The notes under the pieces: model-generated
What the model was told of the DNA's origin: nothing
Seen by the model: only the letters and a program-made list of their open reading frames with translations
Database searches by the model: none
NCBI RefSeq assembly: GCF_035046485.1
Contig: NC_085136.1
Span: forward strand, 322,738,175 to 322,802,174
Length of the DNA: 64,000 bases
DNA from: Aedes albopictus
Taxonomy: Eukaryota; Arthropoda; Insecta; Diptera; Culicidae
Reading direction: 5' to 3'
Part shown: positions 1 through 11,544 of the stretch, piece by piece
Numbering within the stretch: position 1 is the first letter of the stretch
How the letters are laid out: each line of letters opens with the position of its first letter
Translations under genes and position numbers: made by a program

Positions 1-185
1 TGGCACAATAATTAACGACTCACCCTTTACCGGTGCCCTGCGGTCGAGATCGACCCTTACAGCGATTCAGTGGCCGCGGAGAGGAAGTCCCGGTAGCGGT
101 GCTGTCGTGGCGTCGGTCTACTGGGTTGGATCCGAGCCCGCGGTTGGAAAGGGTAAAAGGTTATTGCGGCCATAATAATTACAAA
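1..185. other. Unclassified GC-rich flank of the long-TIR element
   Basis: This GC-richer segment (rich in CGG/CCG words) lies immediately left of the AT-rich inverted-repeat element. It has no convincing reading frame: the 62-aa open frame runs straight into the element's arm. Its base composition resembles the GC-rich segment that follows the element at 2215-2750. The element may therefore have inserted into one older LINE-like sequence, but I could not match the two flanks to each other. Confidence 0.3.
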
Positions 186-545
186 ATGCACCATAGGAAA
201 ATCAAAATGCACCATAAATAATTAAGCAATGTACCGACAAAATGCACAGCTTTCTCCATAAATAAATAGAAATGTTTCATAATAAATTAAAAATGTAGCG
301 GTAAACCAAAAGATTTTCTAGTTAAAAATGAAACATTGTATCAATAAAAAATTAAATAAAACACTATAAACAAATAAGTTTGCTCCATAAAAAATAATAA
401 AAATATCCATAAATAATGAACATTTGCTCCATAACTATACCATATTTGCTCCATAAAAAATTAAAATTGCACCATAAATATCATCAAATTGCACCATTAA
501 CAAACTATAAATTTTACCTCAAAGAATGCAAAATCTACAAAAATT
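186..545 (+). repeat. Left inverted arm of the long-TIR element
   Basis: This arm pairs with 1828-2205. It contains repeated GCACCATAAAT and GCTCCATAAA words, spaced irregularly at roughly 20-50 bp. The arms differ at only scattered positions, for example an AGATTTTCTAG versus AAATTTCTAG difference near 312. Confidence 0.75.
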
Positions 546-1221
546 AATCAAATTCTGCATCATTAGCAGTATTTCAATGGCTAGTAGCACTGGAAATATG
601 TAAGTATATAGTAATATGTGGAATTTAAAAGGCTATATTCTGCACCTTCTGCCTAAATTTAAAAAAAAAAATCAAATCTGACTATACATGTCAATGGTTG
701 CTCCTCCGTGATTGATCTGAGCTGGTACCAATTGCACTGGGATCCAAATGAATAAGGGCTGGGACACTCCACTTATTTTAAAAGTGCAATTTAAGCAGCT
801 CATACATTCTTGATCAATAACGGCGCCGGCCACGTCCTTATAGTCAGTTAGGAAGGGAAAGGAATGTTCTAACATTCTAGTGTGCTGGTTGTTGCTACTA
901 AAGACCGAGATCACCTCTGCATCCCCACAACCAGCACGGATGCGATCCATGAATAGGGGTTATTATTATAGTGTTCGTGATAGATTGTTTGGTGAATAAG
1001 GTGAATAAGGTCAAGCGGCACAGCACGCTTTGGTTGCATAACTTGTAGGCGTTATATATACTGTGCTGTGAGAAGAAGTTGGAAATGAGGGATACGACTT
1101 TTTTCCAATTCGTTTCTGGTTCTAGTGAAGACTATGAACATATGAATATACATTAGTTGTATATGTAGAGAAGAGAGAGCGAGAGAAAGTGGATAGAAAG
1201 ATATAAAGTAGGATGAAAGGA

Positions 1222-1294
1222 ACGGGCCAGGGATTGAACCCATGATCTTCTGCATACGAATCAGAAGCGGTAGCCACTAGACCACCAAACCCGT
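1222..1294 (-). repeat. tRNA-like SINE head inside the long-TIR element
   Basis: On the minus strand there is an A-box-like GGTCTAGTGGCTA and a B-box-like GGGTTCAATCCC, arranged as in a tRNA gene with a stem CTTCTG/CAGAAG between them. The anticodon loop is 9 nt rather than 7, and no acceptor stem closes. It is therefore a tRNA-derived SINE promoter head, not a working tRNA. Sequence downstream on the minus strand (towards 1050) is T/C-rich and could be the SINE body. Confidence 0.55.
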
Positions 1295-1827
1295 TTTCTG
1301 CTCCTCCTGATAATCTAAAAAGAATCTAATAAAAAGAACGTCAGTTGTTATCAGGATACTTAGTTTATTTTATAATTATATAAAACATGGATTAATTTTT
1401 TGATAATTTTTCCGATCAAATTGAAATCATTAATAAATATAATATATTTACATTACATATTATGTAAACTCCAAGGGTTAACCCTTCTTTCAAAATGAGG
1501 ATTCAATTAATACATGCGGCGTAGCCTGTGGATGCGTTGTAACTGTGTCGATTCGGTTATAGGTAATCCACAAATCCATGAATTTGCCCGGTATAATGCA
1601 AACAGAGATGTTATCCCGTGAGCGTTAGCGAGTTCGAACAGCAAGCGATTATCCGGTAAATTGCATTCATAGTGTTTCCATCTTTTAAGTCGTTCTATCA
1701 TAGATGCGTGCTCGGGTACATGGTTTCTGTTTATTTTCTTCTTACTTTTCATATTAACATTATCCCATCCACATCCTAAAACTATATGTCGTTGGACACT
1801 GCAGCAATGGTACAATAAGATTAAATT

Positions 1828-2205
1828 TATGTAGCTTTTACATTCTTTGTGGTGAAATTTACAATTTGTTTATAATGCAATTTGATTATATTTATGGTGC
1901 AATTTCAATTTTTTATGGAGCAAATATGGTATAATTATGGAGCAAATGTTCATTATTTATGGATATTTTTATTATTTTTTATGGAGCAAACTTATTTGTT
2001 TATGGTGTTTTATTTAATTTTTTATTGATACAATGTTTCATTTTTAACTAGAAATTTTTTTGGTTTACCGCTACATTTTTAATTTATTATGGAACATTTA
2101 TATTTATTTATGGAGAATGCTGTGCATTTTATCGGTACATTACTTAATTATTTATGGTGCATTTTTGTTTTTCTATGGTGCACTTTCGTTATCTATGGGT
2201 GCATT
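1828..2205 (-). repeat. Right inverted arm of the long-TIR element
   Basis: This is the reverse complement of 186-545. Read on this strand it gives repeated TTTATGGTGCA and TTTATGGAGCA words. The outermost ~20 bp (ending GGGTGCATTAAA) is less well matched to the left end, so the true edge is uncertain. Confidence 0.75.
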
Positions 2206-2214
2206 AAATAGGCT

Positions 2215-2760
2215 GCCGTTGGAAAGGGGTCCCCGGCAAGGGTCGGGGCAGATGGAGACCCTGCTGTCAGCAACCTTCTGGTGCAGCTGATAGGGCCTGA
2301 AGGGTAGTGATACCCTTGCCTTCAGCAGGTCAGATCGGGTTGCACGTGGGCATCAGTTCTTGATGTCTGCAAAGCAGTTGGGCGCGGGCGGGGTTGACCC
2401 TGCCCGCCTTCCGAGGACAAAGGGAGTGGTGAGGACCACTCGGGAAACTGGCTAAGCGCCAGCATGTTACCGTGATGGACTCTCCAGAGCGAGTCATCGA
2501 TGATCGTTGCTGCTAGGCTACGCAGCTAACCTTGAGGGTGCGCGATGTGCACTAGCCCCTCTCTGAAGCAATGCCTTCTTGGTGGTTCCGGAGAGACGAA
2601 GGGTTTGGCGACCATAGGAATGGTTTAGTGGGTACGAGGAGAGAGTAGTCCTGGCTTTTACTTTTGTTGTAGAAGACGGCCTCAGACCTACACTACCCTA
2701 ACCTTCTGTTAGGGTGTCTGTTGAGCAGATTATCCCCCTATGGTTTAGAAGAAAAAAAAA
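2215..2760 (+). other. LINE 3'-end-like segment ending in an A-run
   Basis: A GC-rich non-coding stretch ends with a short poly(A) run after GGTTTAGAAG at about 2750-2760, as expected of the 3' UTR and tail of a non-LTR retrotransposon. It has no open frame of note. The family (LOA, R1 or Jockey type) is not resolved by eye. It directly abuts the right arm of the long-TIR element. Confidence 0.35.
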
Positions 2761-5548
2761 TAGCTTGGATGTAATGGAATGCTCATTTAGCGAAAACGTC
2801 GTGGGTTCGATTCTCCTGATTCTCGTCTTTCAGCAATTTAAGATTTGTTCACCGAAAATGTGACCAAGTGTGTAACTTATGTTTGCATTTGCGAATAAGC
2901 CGTTGTTGTCTCAAACATCTAATATTCACGTTCAGCACGTCCGTTGAACCTTCTGTTCCGTTCTCTTCACAACATTCAAACTTGTTAATTTGGCAACACC
3001 ACAATTGCCTTCTATTTATAAAACCTCAGGATTTCTCTTTGGTGTGGATCAGACCATCATTCAACACATTATTAATTTCTGCCCTGCCTGCTGACACCAA
3101 ACCGGTGGCATGTTTCACCATATTGGAGGATATTCAATTCCCCATTCGAAATCGACATTGTGGCTACAAAGTTGCCACCAAGACATACGTGAAGAGTTAG
3201 TTCGTATTCCGATTCGATGAGAAAGATTTCCACGGCCCGTTGGGCACCGGGTGGTCAGTGGTGAATGACGAAATATACATTATACATAGGTGTAGTACTT
3301 GAATTGAAAGAATAAGGAATAGCTCGTGCAATTTCACTTTGTGGTATCCTATATTTTCTGGTATCGTAGGTCTCCGGGCTCTGAACGTTGTACCTTCACT
3401 CTTCTTAAATCACCCGCGAGCAAGTAAATTATGACTTTACCAATGATCAAATATGCGGGTTTCAAAAGTATGTACAGAAAACTTCTCTTCGTTTGTGACG
3501 CTTCTCCTGCTTTAGGTCTTCAGCCTCCCTCATTCAGCCGATTTTCCCACTCGTTCAATGTATTGAAACTTAATTAAAACGTTACTGCGACTGGTTGCAG
3601 AAAACCGCACGTCGTCGTCGACCCTCTCTCCCTATTCACTCCAGAGTCCTAGGGCATTATGCGGGTACGAATAGTTGTGGATGATAACTAGTCCTTGGCC
3701 CGTCCGGATCCGTCCTTCCCAGCATGAGCCGGCGATGATCCCAAAGATTAGATTCTAGCCCGGAGAACGGCTCGATAAGAGGACGAAACGAACGAGTCAG
3801 CAGCAGCGAGAGAAGTTTTACTTAACGATTCTTCACGCTGATTAGTTTTATGACATGTATCCCTTCGTCTTCCTCTCTGGTGCAGTCTGACAGTGACGTC
3901 CCATCGTCGTCGTCGCTGATGATGGGAAAACTGCTGTTAAACTGGCTCGATCTATGGGTGCAGTGCGTCGAAATGGTGAGGGTGGAAGCACATTTAAGTT
4001 GTTTTCATCTCCATCGAGTGGTTTTTCAGACCAGTCATTATGACACCATAAATTTGAATATTGTTTAATGGGGCGATGGCAGGCACTTGATGGTAGAACA
4101 TGACCAACAGCCCAACAGTCATATGAATGATGGTAGAGGAACACCACGTGGGATGGCAAATGTTGAAACATGCGTCCGCGCTGTCACTTTTGGCTGTTAA
4201 ATGCTTTGTAAATAAATGGCTCACCCCGGATTCGGTTCAATAATTCATCGGCATTCGAATTCAATTCGTGTTTAATTCATCAGCCATATGTTGCAGTTCA
4301 ACGGTCATCCGCAGCCAGCCAGCAGTAGTGGTGGAACACGCCTCGTTGTAAACCCGCCTGAAGCGCATTAATTGTGTTCCTTTCATCCCTCGCCATGCGA
4401 TGTTTCCCAAAATCGATCCGATAAATCTCACGTCCTAATCACCTCGTGGCGAGCCCTCTGGATGTCCGCAAACAACACACACCCAACATTCCTAGGAAAT
4501 AGTCGAACAACACGTTCGACCCGGGAAACTAGGCAAATAGATTGAAATTCCGTCTTAATCACTGGTAATATCGGTCACCCCCGGGACGAAGGTTAATCAC
4601 ACTGCCACGCCTTCGTCGTCGGCCTCCCGGTGGGCACGAAAGGGTCTCTACTGAACTGCTTCTGGGAATGGTCCCTTCGTTTTGGTCGTTTGTCATTTGA
4701 TTGTTCAATCTACTATAGGACACGACATCAATCGTGCGGGAATGGTCCATTACGATCAATGCCACCACGGCAAGTGCGACCTCAATGCCTGAAGGAACAA
4801 ATGCGGATAAAATATTATGACCAATTCACGTAGAATGAGCTCGGTTTTAGTCCAGTAACATTGAATCTTTCACATTTTAGGTATCGGATCCTACAAACAA
4901 AAATGTCTTTCAAAGACATCCGTGGAGAAGCACAGAATGCTGTGGGTTTTAATAAACAACGGCTGTGGAACTAACATTCCTTAACATTCCTCAACACACG
5001 ATCGCAAATGAAGTTGAATAGAATGTTAAAGTGAAGGTGAAATGCGTACTCGCGGTTAAATGCAACCTTGTTCGCATATGACCTCCACATTAGCATCCTG
5101 TTCAACGAAATATGTCTACGAAATATGTGTTGCATAGCTGAGTTGCTGGGTTTCAGAAGGTTTCAGGGAGATGCAGAGCAGTACCTGAAGCACGCTGAAG
5201 TCCTCTGGAGCCCCCAAAGACTCCGTCTCAGTATTGAAAATACGCAAATTAAGGTGTTCAATCTTAAAATACTTGCACCTTGACTTGCACCTCTTTTAAC
5301 ACTACCGGCTCATGAAAGAATTGCGTGGCATTTTACCACAAATTGGAAACCACTGAATTTATAATATAACTATATACGTGGTAATGCTTCTTGAGTTATA
5401 CAATGTGACAACCACTTTCACTTTGTCATCATATTTCAGATTCTTGAGAAATTAGAGCGGCCGGTGATCTCGTATTGAGAATCACTGAGCTTTGCAACAC
5501 CACTATACAGTAGTGAGTGCTCCTTACGACGAAGCATTTTAAAAACGT
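2761..5548. other. Unclassified non-repetitive DNA
   Basis: There is no tandem structure, no inverted arms and no ORF above 110 aa. None of the open frames shows a recognisable domain or a consistent splice context. A short GTGGGTTCGATTC word at about 2802-2818 resembles a tRNA B box but has no partner A box. I see nothing else I can support. Confidence 0.4.
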
Positions 5549-5918
5549 TCAAATTTTGACCTCACTTTTAGGATCTTGAATAAGCATGTTTCCTGACCTT
5601 AGCCTGGGAGCCACTGATCTTTGCAACGCCACTACACTGTAATAAATGGTACTTGATACGCAGAATCTGAAAACTGTTTTAAAAATAATGGAAAATTCCA
5701 TTACGGAAAGTTCATGGATCTTCCAGGCACCCCTGAAGCCCCATGAGTTTCCATGAGTCCATGAAACACCCTTGGAACCCCCTAGAGCCCCTGGAGTCAC
5801 CTGGATCACCCCTGAAATCCCCTGGAACACCCCCTAATACCCCTGAAACTCTCTGAATTGTTCCTGAGATACACTTAAGCACCACTGAGACCCCCTGAAG
5901 ACCCTAAAATCCTAACCC
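5549..5918 (+). repeat. C-rich degenerate repeat, left part (CCCCTGAAAC type)
   Basis: This is a run of degenerate words such as CCCCTGAAA, CCCTGGAAC and CTGAGACCCCC, 10-15 bp apart. The same kind of sequence resumes at 7656 after an insertion, so the two parts were probably one block. It is not coding; the antisense ORF (5549-5830) is a by-product of the missing stop words. Confidence 0.7.
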
Positions 5919-7655
5919 CTGTTACGAGTCATGTCGACCATACAAATTGTGTAGAAATATAGTCTAATTATATGTTATTTATTATGTGTGTAACTAAAAT
6001 AAACACAGTACATACGCCAAGTCAGCCCTTCATCACCATTGACAGCAGCCAACTTCACTCTTGCATTGCGCACACCTCGGCGCACACACACACCAACGTC
6101 GTCACACCAGAGCTTCCGGTAAAACTGCAGTCGATAGAAGCACGAGTAAAAAGCTAAATTTGTTTAACATAAAGAACAATTAAAACCAGCTTCAGATTAC
6201 TAGAACCCACTCTTTAGAATCGCATGCAAAGGGAGCCGGAATAAGCTGCATGCTGAAATCGTGTAAGTAAAGTGGATAATCTTCACTCGCCTAGATAATT
6301 CACGTTGATGCTCCCGTGTAGGTTAGGGCAAATTGCCTGTCACCGTGTTAGCAGGCGTCCGAAGGAGAATCAAGCACCAGCCACTGAAACAGACCACACA
6401 AAACAGCAGCGGAAGAATAGGTAACATCCAATGATTCGCCCACTTGGTATGAAACTACATCCTGAAACGTTTTAGATCTACCCCCCGATCGGCACGAGTC
6501 GCACAGCACACGAGACGTCCGGGAAGCTTATTGTACGGTACCTCTTCCCAGCAAAGTTGCTCTCATTGACCATTTTCACGCTCCCAGTATCCGGTTCAAG
6601 AACGCACATCACCAGTTCCTCCTGAGCCACAGATATCGGTCGAAAACCCCAAGAAAGGTATAGAAGTGCGTAGCATGAGTGCCTCCGTCACCCCTCATAG
6701 ACATAACCTAACCAGGTGTTCATCTTTCTAGTCGGAATCCGGTCTGGTACTACTGACCGAACACAGGAAGTTACGCCCGTGAGAAGACGAGCCTTCAAAC
6801 GAAGTAAGCACTTGATAATCGCCGTGTCTGAGTATAACGGATGCTAACGACCTCACTTACGATCATTCTAGGGCTCGTTATATGGGAGTTACTTCCGTCC
6901 GGATTTCCATCGCAACGGGTTGATCCGCGAGTGAATGGGCCAGCCAAGCTTCACCTTTACATCTCAGTGACTCGGTGACGAAGTGTGCGAAACGTCGAGG
7001 GGCCGCTGGACGAAGGTGGTGAGAGCTCAAGTAGAACCAGCAGGTTTCGACTTTACCGCTCAGTAATAACTGCGTCGGCGATTCAATCGGCAGGGGCGAC
7101 CTTGCACACACTCAACGGGTGAGCAGCACGACATTCGTCTCGGTGGCGAGTCCTTCGGCCGTCGCTAACGTATCTGCCACGGGAAGAAGGACGGGTGTGT
7201 GCGCAGAAAGTGCATGCAAATGTGTGTCAGTGGTTTAGTGATGACTCGGGCAATTTCGGGCTAGCGCCCGTGAACCTTGCCAGGTGTCTTCGAAGCATCG
7301 TTCCAGGACGGGGCCCCGTCGACGGCAGCGGCAGAACTTCAGTTGCAGCATAAGGTTAGATAGTATAAGCTAGGATTAAGAGAATGCCCAATTATAGTAT
7401 CATGTCACTACGAATTCCTATCGGTCACTTCCGTATCCCTATGTAATACCTTCTACATTGATAGTATTGACTGAGCAGTCGACCTCATAAACTTGATATC
7501 ATCCTAGCCGGTGCAAACTAAGAATGATTGAGGTATTGCCCACTCAATGCATTAGAATAAATTGCCTTACTATGAAATGAAATCATAGACTATTTCCTTA
7601 CCTTTAATGGATAATAGAGCTAGCATGTTAGGACAGAAGAAGTAATATCGTTACA
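5919..7655. mobile_element. 1.7-kb insertion with TGTTACGA...TCGTTACA ends (possible solo LTR)
   Basis: The segment begins TGTTACGA and ends TCGTTACA, an exact 8-bp inverted terminal pair with canonical TG...CA ends. It sits inside a C-rich repeat that continues on both sides, with C4-C5 flanking each end that could be a target duplication. TGTTAC starts are common in BEL/Pao LTRs. The segment has no internal reverse-transcriptase or transposase frame, so a solo LTR or a non-autonomous LTR derivative is the best reading. At 1737 bp it would be unusually long for a BEL LTR. AATAAA-type signals on both strands near 5970-6000 do not settle orientation. Confidence 0.45.
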
Positions 7656-8210
7656 CCCCCCCCCCCTTTTCGCAACTTGCTCAGGTCTCCAGAGTCCTTC
7701 TGAAATGCCCTGTGATCTTCTGTATTCCTATAAGACTCCCGAAACGCTCCGAAAATGCCCCTAAGACCCCCTGTAACCCCTTGAAGCACCTCTGAAACCC
7801 CCTGAAGCACCTCTGAAACCACTTCAAACTCATTGCAACTCTGTGAAACAACCCAGAAACGTCATTGAGACCCCCTTGGACCCATTGGCACCTCCAGAGA
7901 GCCCCTCAGATCCCCGAAACGACCAAGAGATCCCTTAAACTCTCTTGGAACCCCAAAGAAACGCCTCTGAGATCCTCCTCATTGCCCTTGATACCTGAAA
8001 ATCCCTGAAAACCCTCAAAAAGCCCCTGAATCATACTGAGCCACCCCCCCCCTCGAACTTTCCAAACCCCCTAGAAATTACTCCGATCTTCATACAAAAT
8101 GCTCTCTGAGATACTCTGAGACGCTCTCCCTCAAGACTTCCTAGGTCGCCCATTTTCCCCCTTCCTCCCTTAGATCTTCCTGGGACCTCAAATCACCTAC
8201 AGGTTCCTTG
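7656..8210 (+). repeat. C-rich degenerate repeat, right part
   Basis: This continues the 5549-5918 block: CCCCTGTAAC, CCCTGAAGC and CTGAGATCCTC words at ~12-bp spacing, starting with a C10 run at the insertion edge. It is followed after ~60 bp by the GGAATTCC-type block, an order seen elsewhere in the window. Confidence 0.7.
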
Positions 8211-8269
8211 AGATGGGTTTTCATAAACCACGTTTACCTAATTGTTATCATCTCAGGGCCAAGAAGCAG

Positions 8270-9550
8270 TTTTGAGGGAACCGGCGAGGGAATTCCATGA
8301 TGAATTTTTGGATAAATTGAATGCCTGAGAAATTTCTGAGAAAATTATCGGAGATATCCCTGAGAGAAATAATGTAGGAATTCCTAGGTAAGTTTTCGGA
8401 AATTCGGAAATGGTGTAGTAGAGGGTGTTTCTGGTGATTTTTCAGAATCCATTCTCCAGATATTTAAGATGTACACTGGAGGAGTTCCTACAGGAACTTC
8501 TGGAGGAATTCCTGAGGGGACTTCTGATAAAATTTAAGATTATATTCACCAGATATCTAAAGGATTCCCTGAAGAAACTTCTGCTAGAATTCCTGATCGA
8601 ATTTCTGAAGCAGTTTCTGGAACCCCCAAGAAAATTCCCGGGCTGATTCTTGGAGGTGGAGTGGACCTGGTGTGATGGATGGCTTTGGCTTCGGATTTTG
8701 CTTTTGCTTTTCTGAAAGAATTCCTAAGGGATTTTAGAGGGGACATGAGGAGAAATTTCAGGATCCATTCTTAAAATATCTGAGGGATTCTCGAGAAGAA
8801 TTCTTTAAGGAATTTCAAGAGAAACTTCAAGGCATGAATTTCTGGAGGAATTCATGAGAAGACATGTGAGGGAGTTTCTAGAGAAATTATTGAAGAAATC
8901 TCTGGGATAATTCCTGAGGAAATTTCTGGAGGAACTCCAGAGTTGATCTCTGAGGGACCTTAAGTAAATTCCCACATAAGTTTATGAGTGATTTCCAGAA
9001 ATAATTCTTGAAAAAATCCTTGGAAAAAAATTGAAGTATTTCATGAAAGAATACCAGGAAAAATTCCTTGAGGAATTTCCGAGGGAAATTATAAAAAATA
9101 TTGGAGAATGTAATGAAAAAATCATGAGAATCCTGGAGAAATTTCTAGGAAAATTGCTGAATGAATTCTTGAGGAATTTCCTGGAGGAATTCCTAAGGAA
9201 ATTCTTAAAGGAATCTGTGGTGAAATGCCTTTAAGAATCCCGGAAGAAATTTTTTGATTGAATTGTTGTGAAAATTCCTGGAGGAATTTTCGACGGAATT
9301 CATATAGGAATTCCAGAGAATAATTTTGAAGAAATTTTCTAGGAAATCGCTGAAGTAATTCATGCGGAATTCTTGGATAAATTCATTAGGGAGTTAAGCG
9401 AATTTCTGAGGAAATTTATGGATGAATTGCTTAAACAATTTCTTGGAGGATTTCTTGGAGGAATTCCTGAGGAATTTTTGGACGTATCACTGAGAAAATT
9501 ACTGGTGTAATTTCTAAGGGAATCCCTAAGATAATTCACCAGGGAGCATC
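8270..9550 (+). repeat. GGAATTCC-type degenerate minisatellite
   Basis: The block is made of degenerate alternating GGAATTCCTGA and GGAAATTTCTGGA words with a spacing near 24 bp. Identity between neighbours is low, so this is an old, decayed array. Short open frames rich in E, F, L and K (for example 9031-9234) are by-products. It is interrupted by a SINE at 9609-9875 and resumes at about 9985. Confidence 0.75.
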
Positions 9551-9608
9551 CATGAATGACATAGCATTTTTTGGCCGATTTTTACTCACCGCCCCCCCCC
9601 CATTCGTT

Positions 9609-9875
9609 CCTCTTCTTCTTCTTCTTCTTCTTCTTCTTCTTCTTCTTCTTCTTCTTCTTCTTTCTCTTCTTCTTCTTCTTCTTTGTGGTTCTACGTCCCC
9701 ACTGGGACTTGGCCTGCCTCACTACAACTTAGTGTTCTTTGGACACTCCCACACATTGCATGAATTTGTATATTGTGACGCAAGTCGAGAAATTTTTTCC
9801 GACCGGAGCGGGAATCGAACCCGCCGTCTCCAGATTGGCAATCTATAGCCTTAACCACTAGGCTAACTGGAGACC
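9609..9875 (-). mobile_element. Feilai-type tRNA-related SINE
   Basis: On the minus strand the element starts GGTCTCCAGTTAGCC. It has a pol III A box (TAGCCTAGTGGTTAAGG) and B box (GGTTCGATTCCC), a body containing GGCCAAGTCCCAGTGGGGAC, and ends in a long (GAA)n tail, which is the (TTC)n run at 9609-9690 on the plus strand. This layout and wording match the Feilai family of Aedes as I remember it. C-rich sequence (CCGCCCCCC) flanks both ends and may be the target duplication. It is apparently full length. It is transcribed, if at all, by RNA polymerase III and mobilised by a LINE. Confidence 0.85.
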
Positions 9876-9984
9876 CCGCCCCCCCTACTAGCATATTTTC
9901 TCGTATCTGACACATGGCTCGTCACACAATCCCAGACTCCCCCTTCCCTTATAATGCTGCGTCATTAATGGACAAGATAACTCA

Positions 9985-10941
9985 TGAAGAAATTTCTGGA
10001 GAACTCATCAGGAAATTTATTCACGAACTTCTGGAAGGACTTTAGAGTATACTTCCGAGGAAATTTGTGAAGGAATATCTAGAGGAATTCCTGTTAGAGT
10101 CTCTTAAAGTAATTCCTGAAAGAATTTATAAAAGGAACTTCTGAGGAAATGTATGTAACAATTCTTGAGAAAATCCCTGGGATTGAGAGATTTAATGAAG
10201 CTATTGCTGAGAAAGCTCCTGGAAGAATTCCCAAGGAGATTCAAGGGGGGATTTCTGGAGGAATTAGGGGAAATCCTGGGGAAGTTTCTGATGGAAAAGT
10301 GGGAGGAATTCCTGAGAAATTTCCTGGAGGATTTTCTATAGACCCTGGGGAAATTCCTGGAGAAAGTTCTTGAAGGAATGTTTGAGAGAATTCATGAGAA
10401 ACATCCAGACAGATGACTAATTTCCTAGAGAATCTTTTGAAACTAAACAACCTCGGAGGAATTTTAGATGCTTTTCGTACAAAATCTTTGAATTAATACT
10501 GGAGATAATCTCTGGAGAGATTCCTGAGCAAATCTCTGGAGATTTTTATGAAGAACTCTTCGAAAAAAACTGCTGAGAAAATCCTTGGATTCACTGCAGG
10601 AATTTCTGGGAAAATTTCTGGTAAATGTCCTGAAGAGTTTGTCGAATTCTAGAAGATATTTCATAATCCCTATCGAGAGTTCTTTAACGGATTTCCGGAG
10701 TTATTTATGAAGAAATACCGTGAAAAAAGTCTGAAAAAATCCTGTGAGAACTGGGAACTTCTACGAGAACCTGAGGGAACAACTAGATGAATTTCATAGG
10801 CAACCCCTGTTGAATTATTAAGCAAATCGCTGGAACCATTTCTAAGGGAATTCCCAGATAATCCTGAGGAGAAATTTCCAAGGGAATTTCTGGAAAATTT
10901 CCTAAAGTTCCATGAAGGAATCTCCGGAGGAAGTCCTGAGA
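9985..10941 (+). repeat. GGAATTCC-type degenerate minisatellite, continued
   Basis: Same word content as 8270-9550 (GGAATTCCTG, GAAATTTCTGG). It ends abruptly at the AAATTTGTTAC boundary of the next insertion. No gene is visible. Confidence 0.7.
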
Positions 10942-11544
10942 AAATTTGTTACCAGTTTTATTTTTCTGTTACATGTTCGATTTTAGCTTGTGAATATTCT
11001 ACTAATTTTAATGTGCATTTGTAGGGTTCTTCCATCACTCAGAAGAAATATAGCCCTAGCAACCGCAGTGGTTGCATACATTAAGGTCATTTCTGGCGAC
11101 AAATTACTGCAAGACAGGCAAACCGCTCCCTAGCAGGGACATCAACATGCAGCCGTCTTGCATTAAAACCCGATTCGGGATGGCCAATTAGGATTAGTTT
11201 TCCTAGACACAATAAGCTATGAAAACAGAATAAATACTGTTAACAAAAATGGAATCAGCCAAACAAAACACTGTTCCTGGATTGACTGATGGACCAAAAC
11301 CAATAAATGAAACCTCGTCATCCTGTGATCGTAAATTGTTATTCTTTTGAGGATAACTGGCCACTTTTATGTTTTGTGTTGTAAATGTGAGTTCGTGTAG
11401 TTATATTTTAATGTGCATTTGAAAGGTTCTATTTATTTTTCGAATGAAAAATAAAATAGAGCATTTAAAGGGTTCCATCATTGTTTGTCCGTATTTTGGC
11501 ACCCAACGCGGGCTATTATATTTTTTTTTATTTGTAACAAATTT
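10942..11544 (+). mobile_element. Short insertion with tRNA-Lys-like PBS (possible LTR fragment)
   Basis: This segment interrupts the degenerate repeat, which resumes at 11545. Its ends, AAATTTGTTAC (10942-10952) and GTAACAAATTT (11534-11544), are perfect 11-bp inverted repeats. Near the right end, TGGCACCCAACGCGGG at 11497-11512 resembles the TGGCGCCCAACGTGGG primer-binding site used with tRNA-Lys by several retroelements. Two direct copies of TTTAATGTGCATTTG lie at about 11010 and 11408. It may be a 5' LTR plus PBS of a deleted LTR element, or a MITE with a chance PBS match. I cannot decide between these. Confidence 0.35.

Larger units (their letters stand above)
186..2205. mobile_element. 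Non-autonomous element with ~360-bp terminal inverted repeats
   Basis: Positions about 186-545 and about 1828-2205 are reverse complements at high identity, with shared blocks such as GCGGTAAACC and TTGCTCCATAAAAAATAA. Together they form a ~2.0-kb element with very long inverted arms and a ~1.3-kb core. The arms are AT-rich and built of many degenerate copies of TGC(A/T)CCATAAA. No transposase frame is present; the longest core frame (1507-1815, minus, 102 aa) is unrecognised. The class is consistent with a long-TIR foldback element that depends on an enzyme encoded elsewhere. A clean target duplication was not identified, so the outer edges are good to about 10-20 bp only. Confidence 0.7.

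Noticed and set aside
9552..9848. Poly-leucine ORF
   Set aside because: It is the (TTC)n tail of the minus-strand Feilai SINE read in one frame.
9800..9875. Functional tRNA-Gly gene
   Set aside because: The anticodon position reads GCC, but no acceptor stem closes and the sequence continues into a SINE body and tail.
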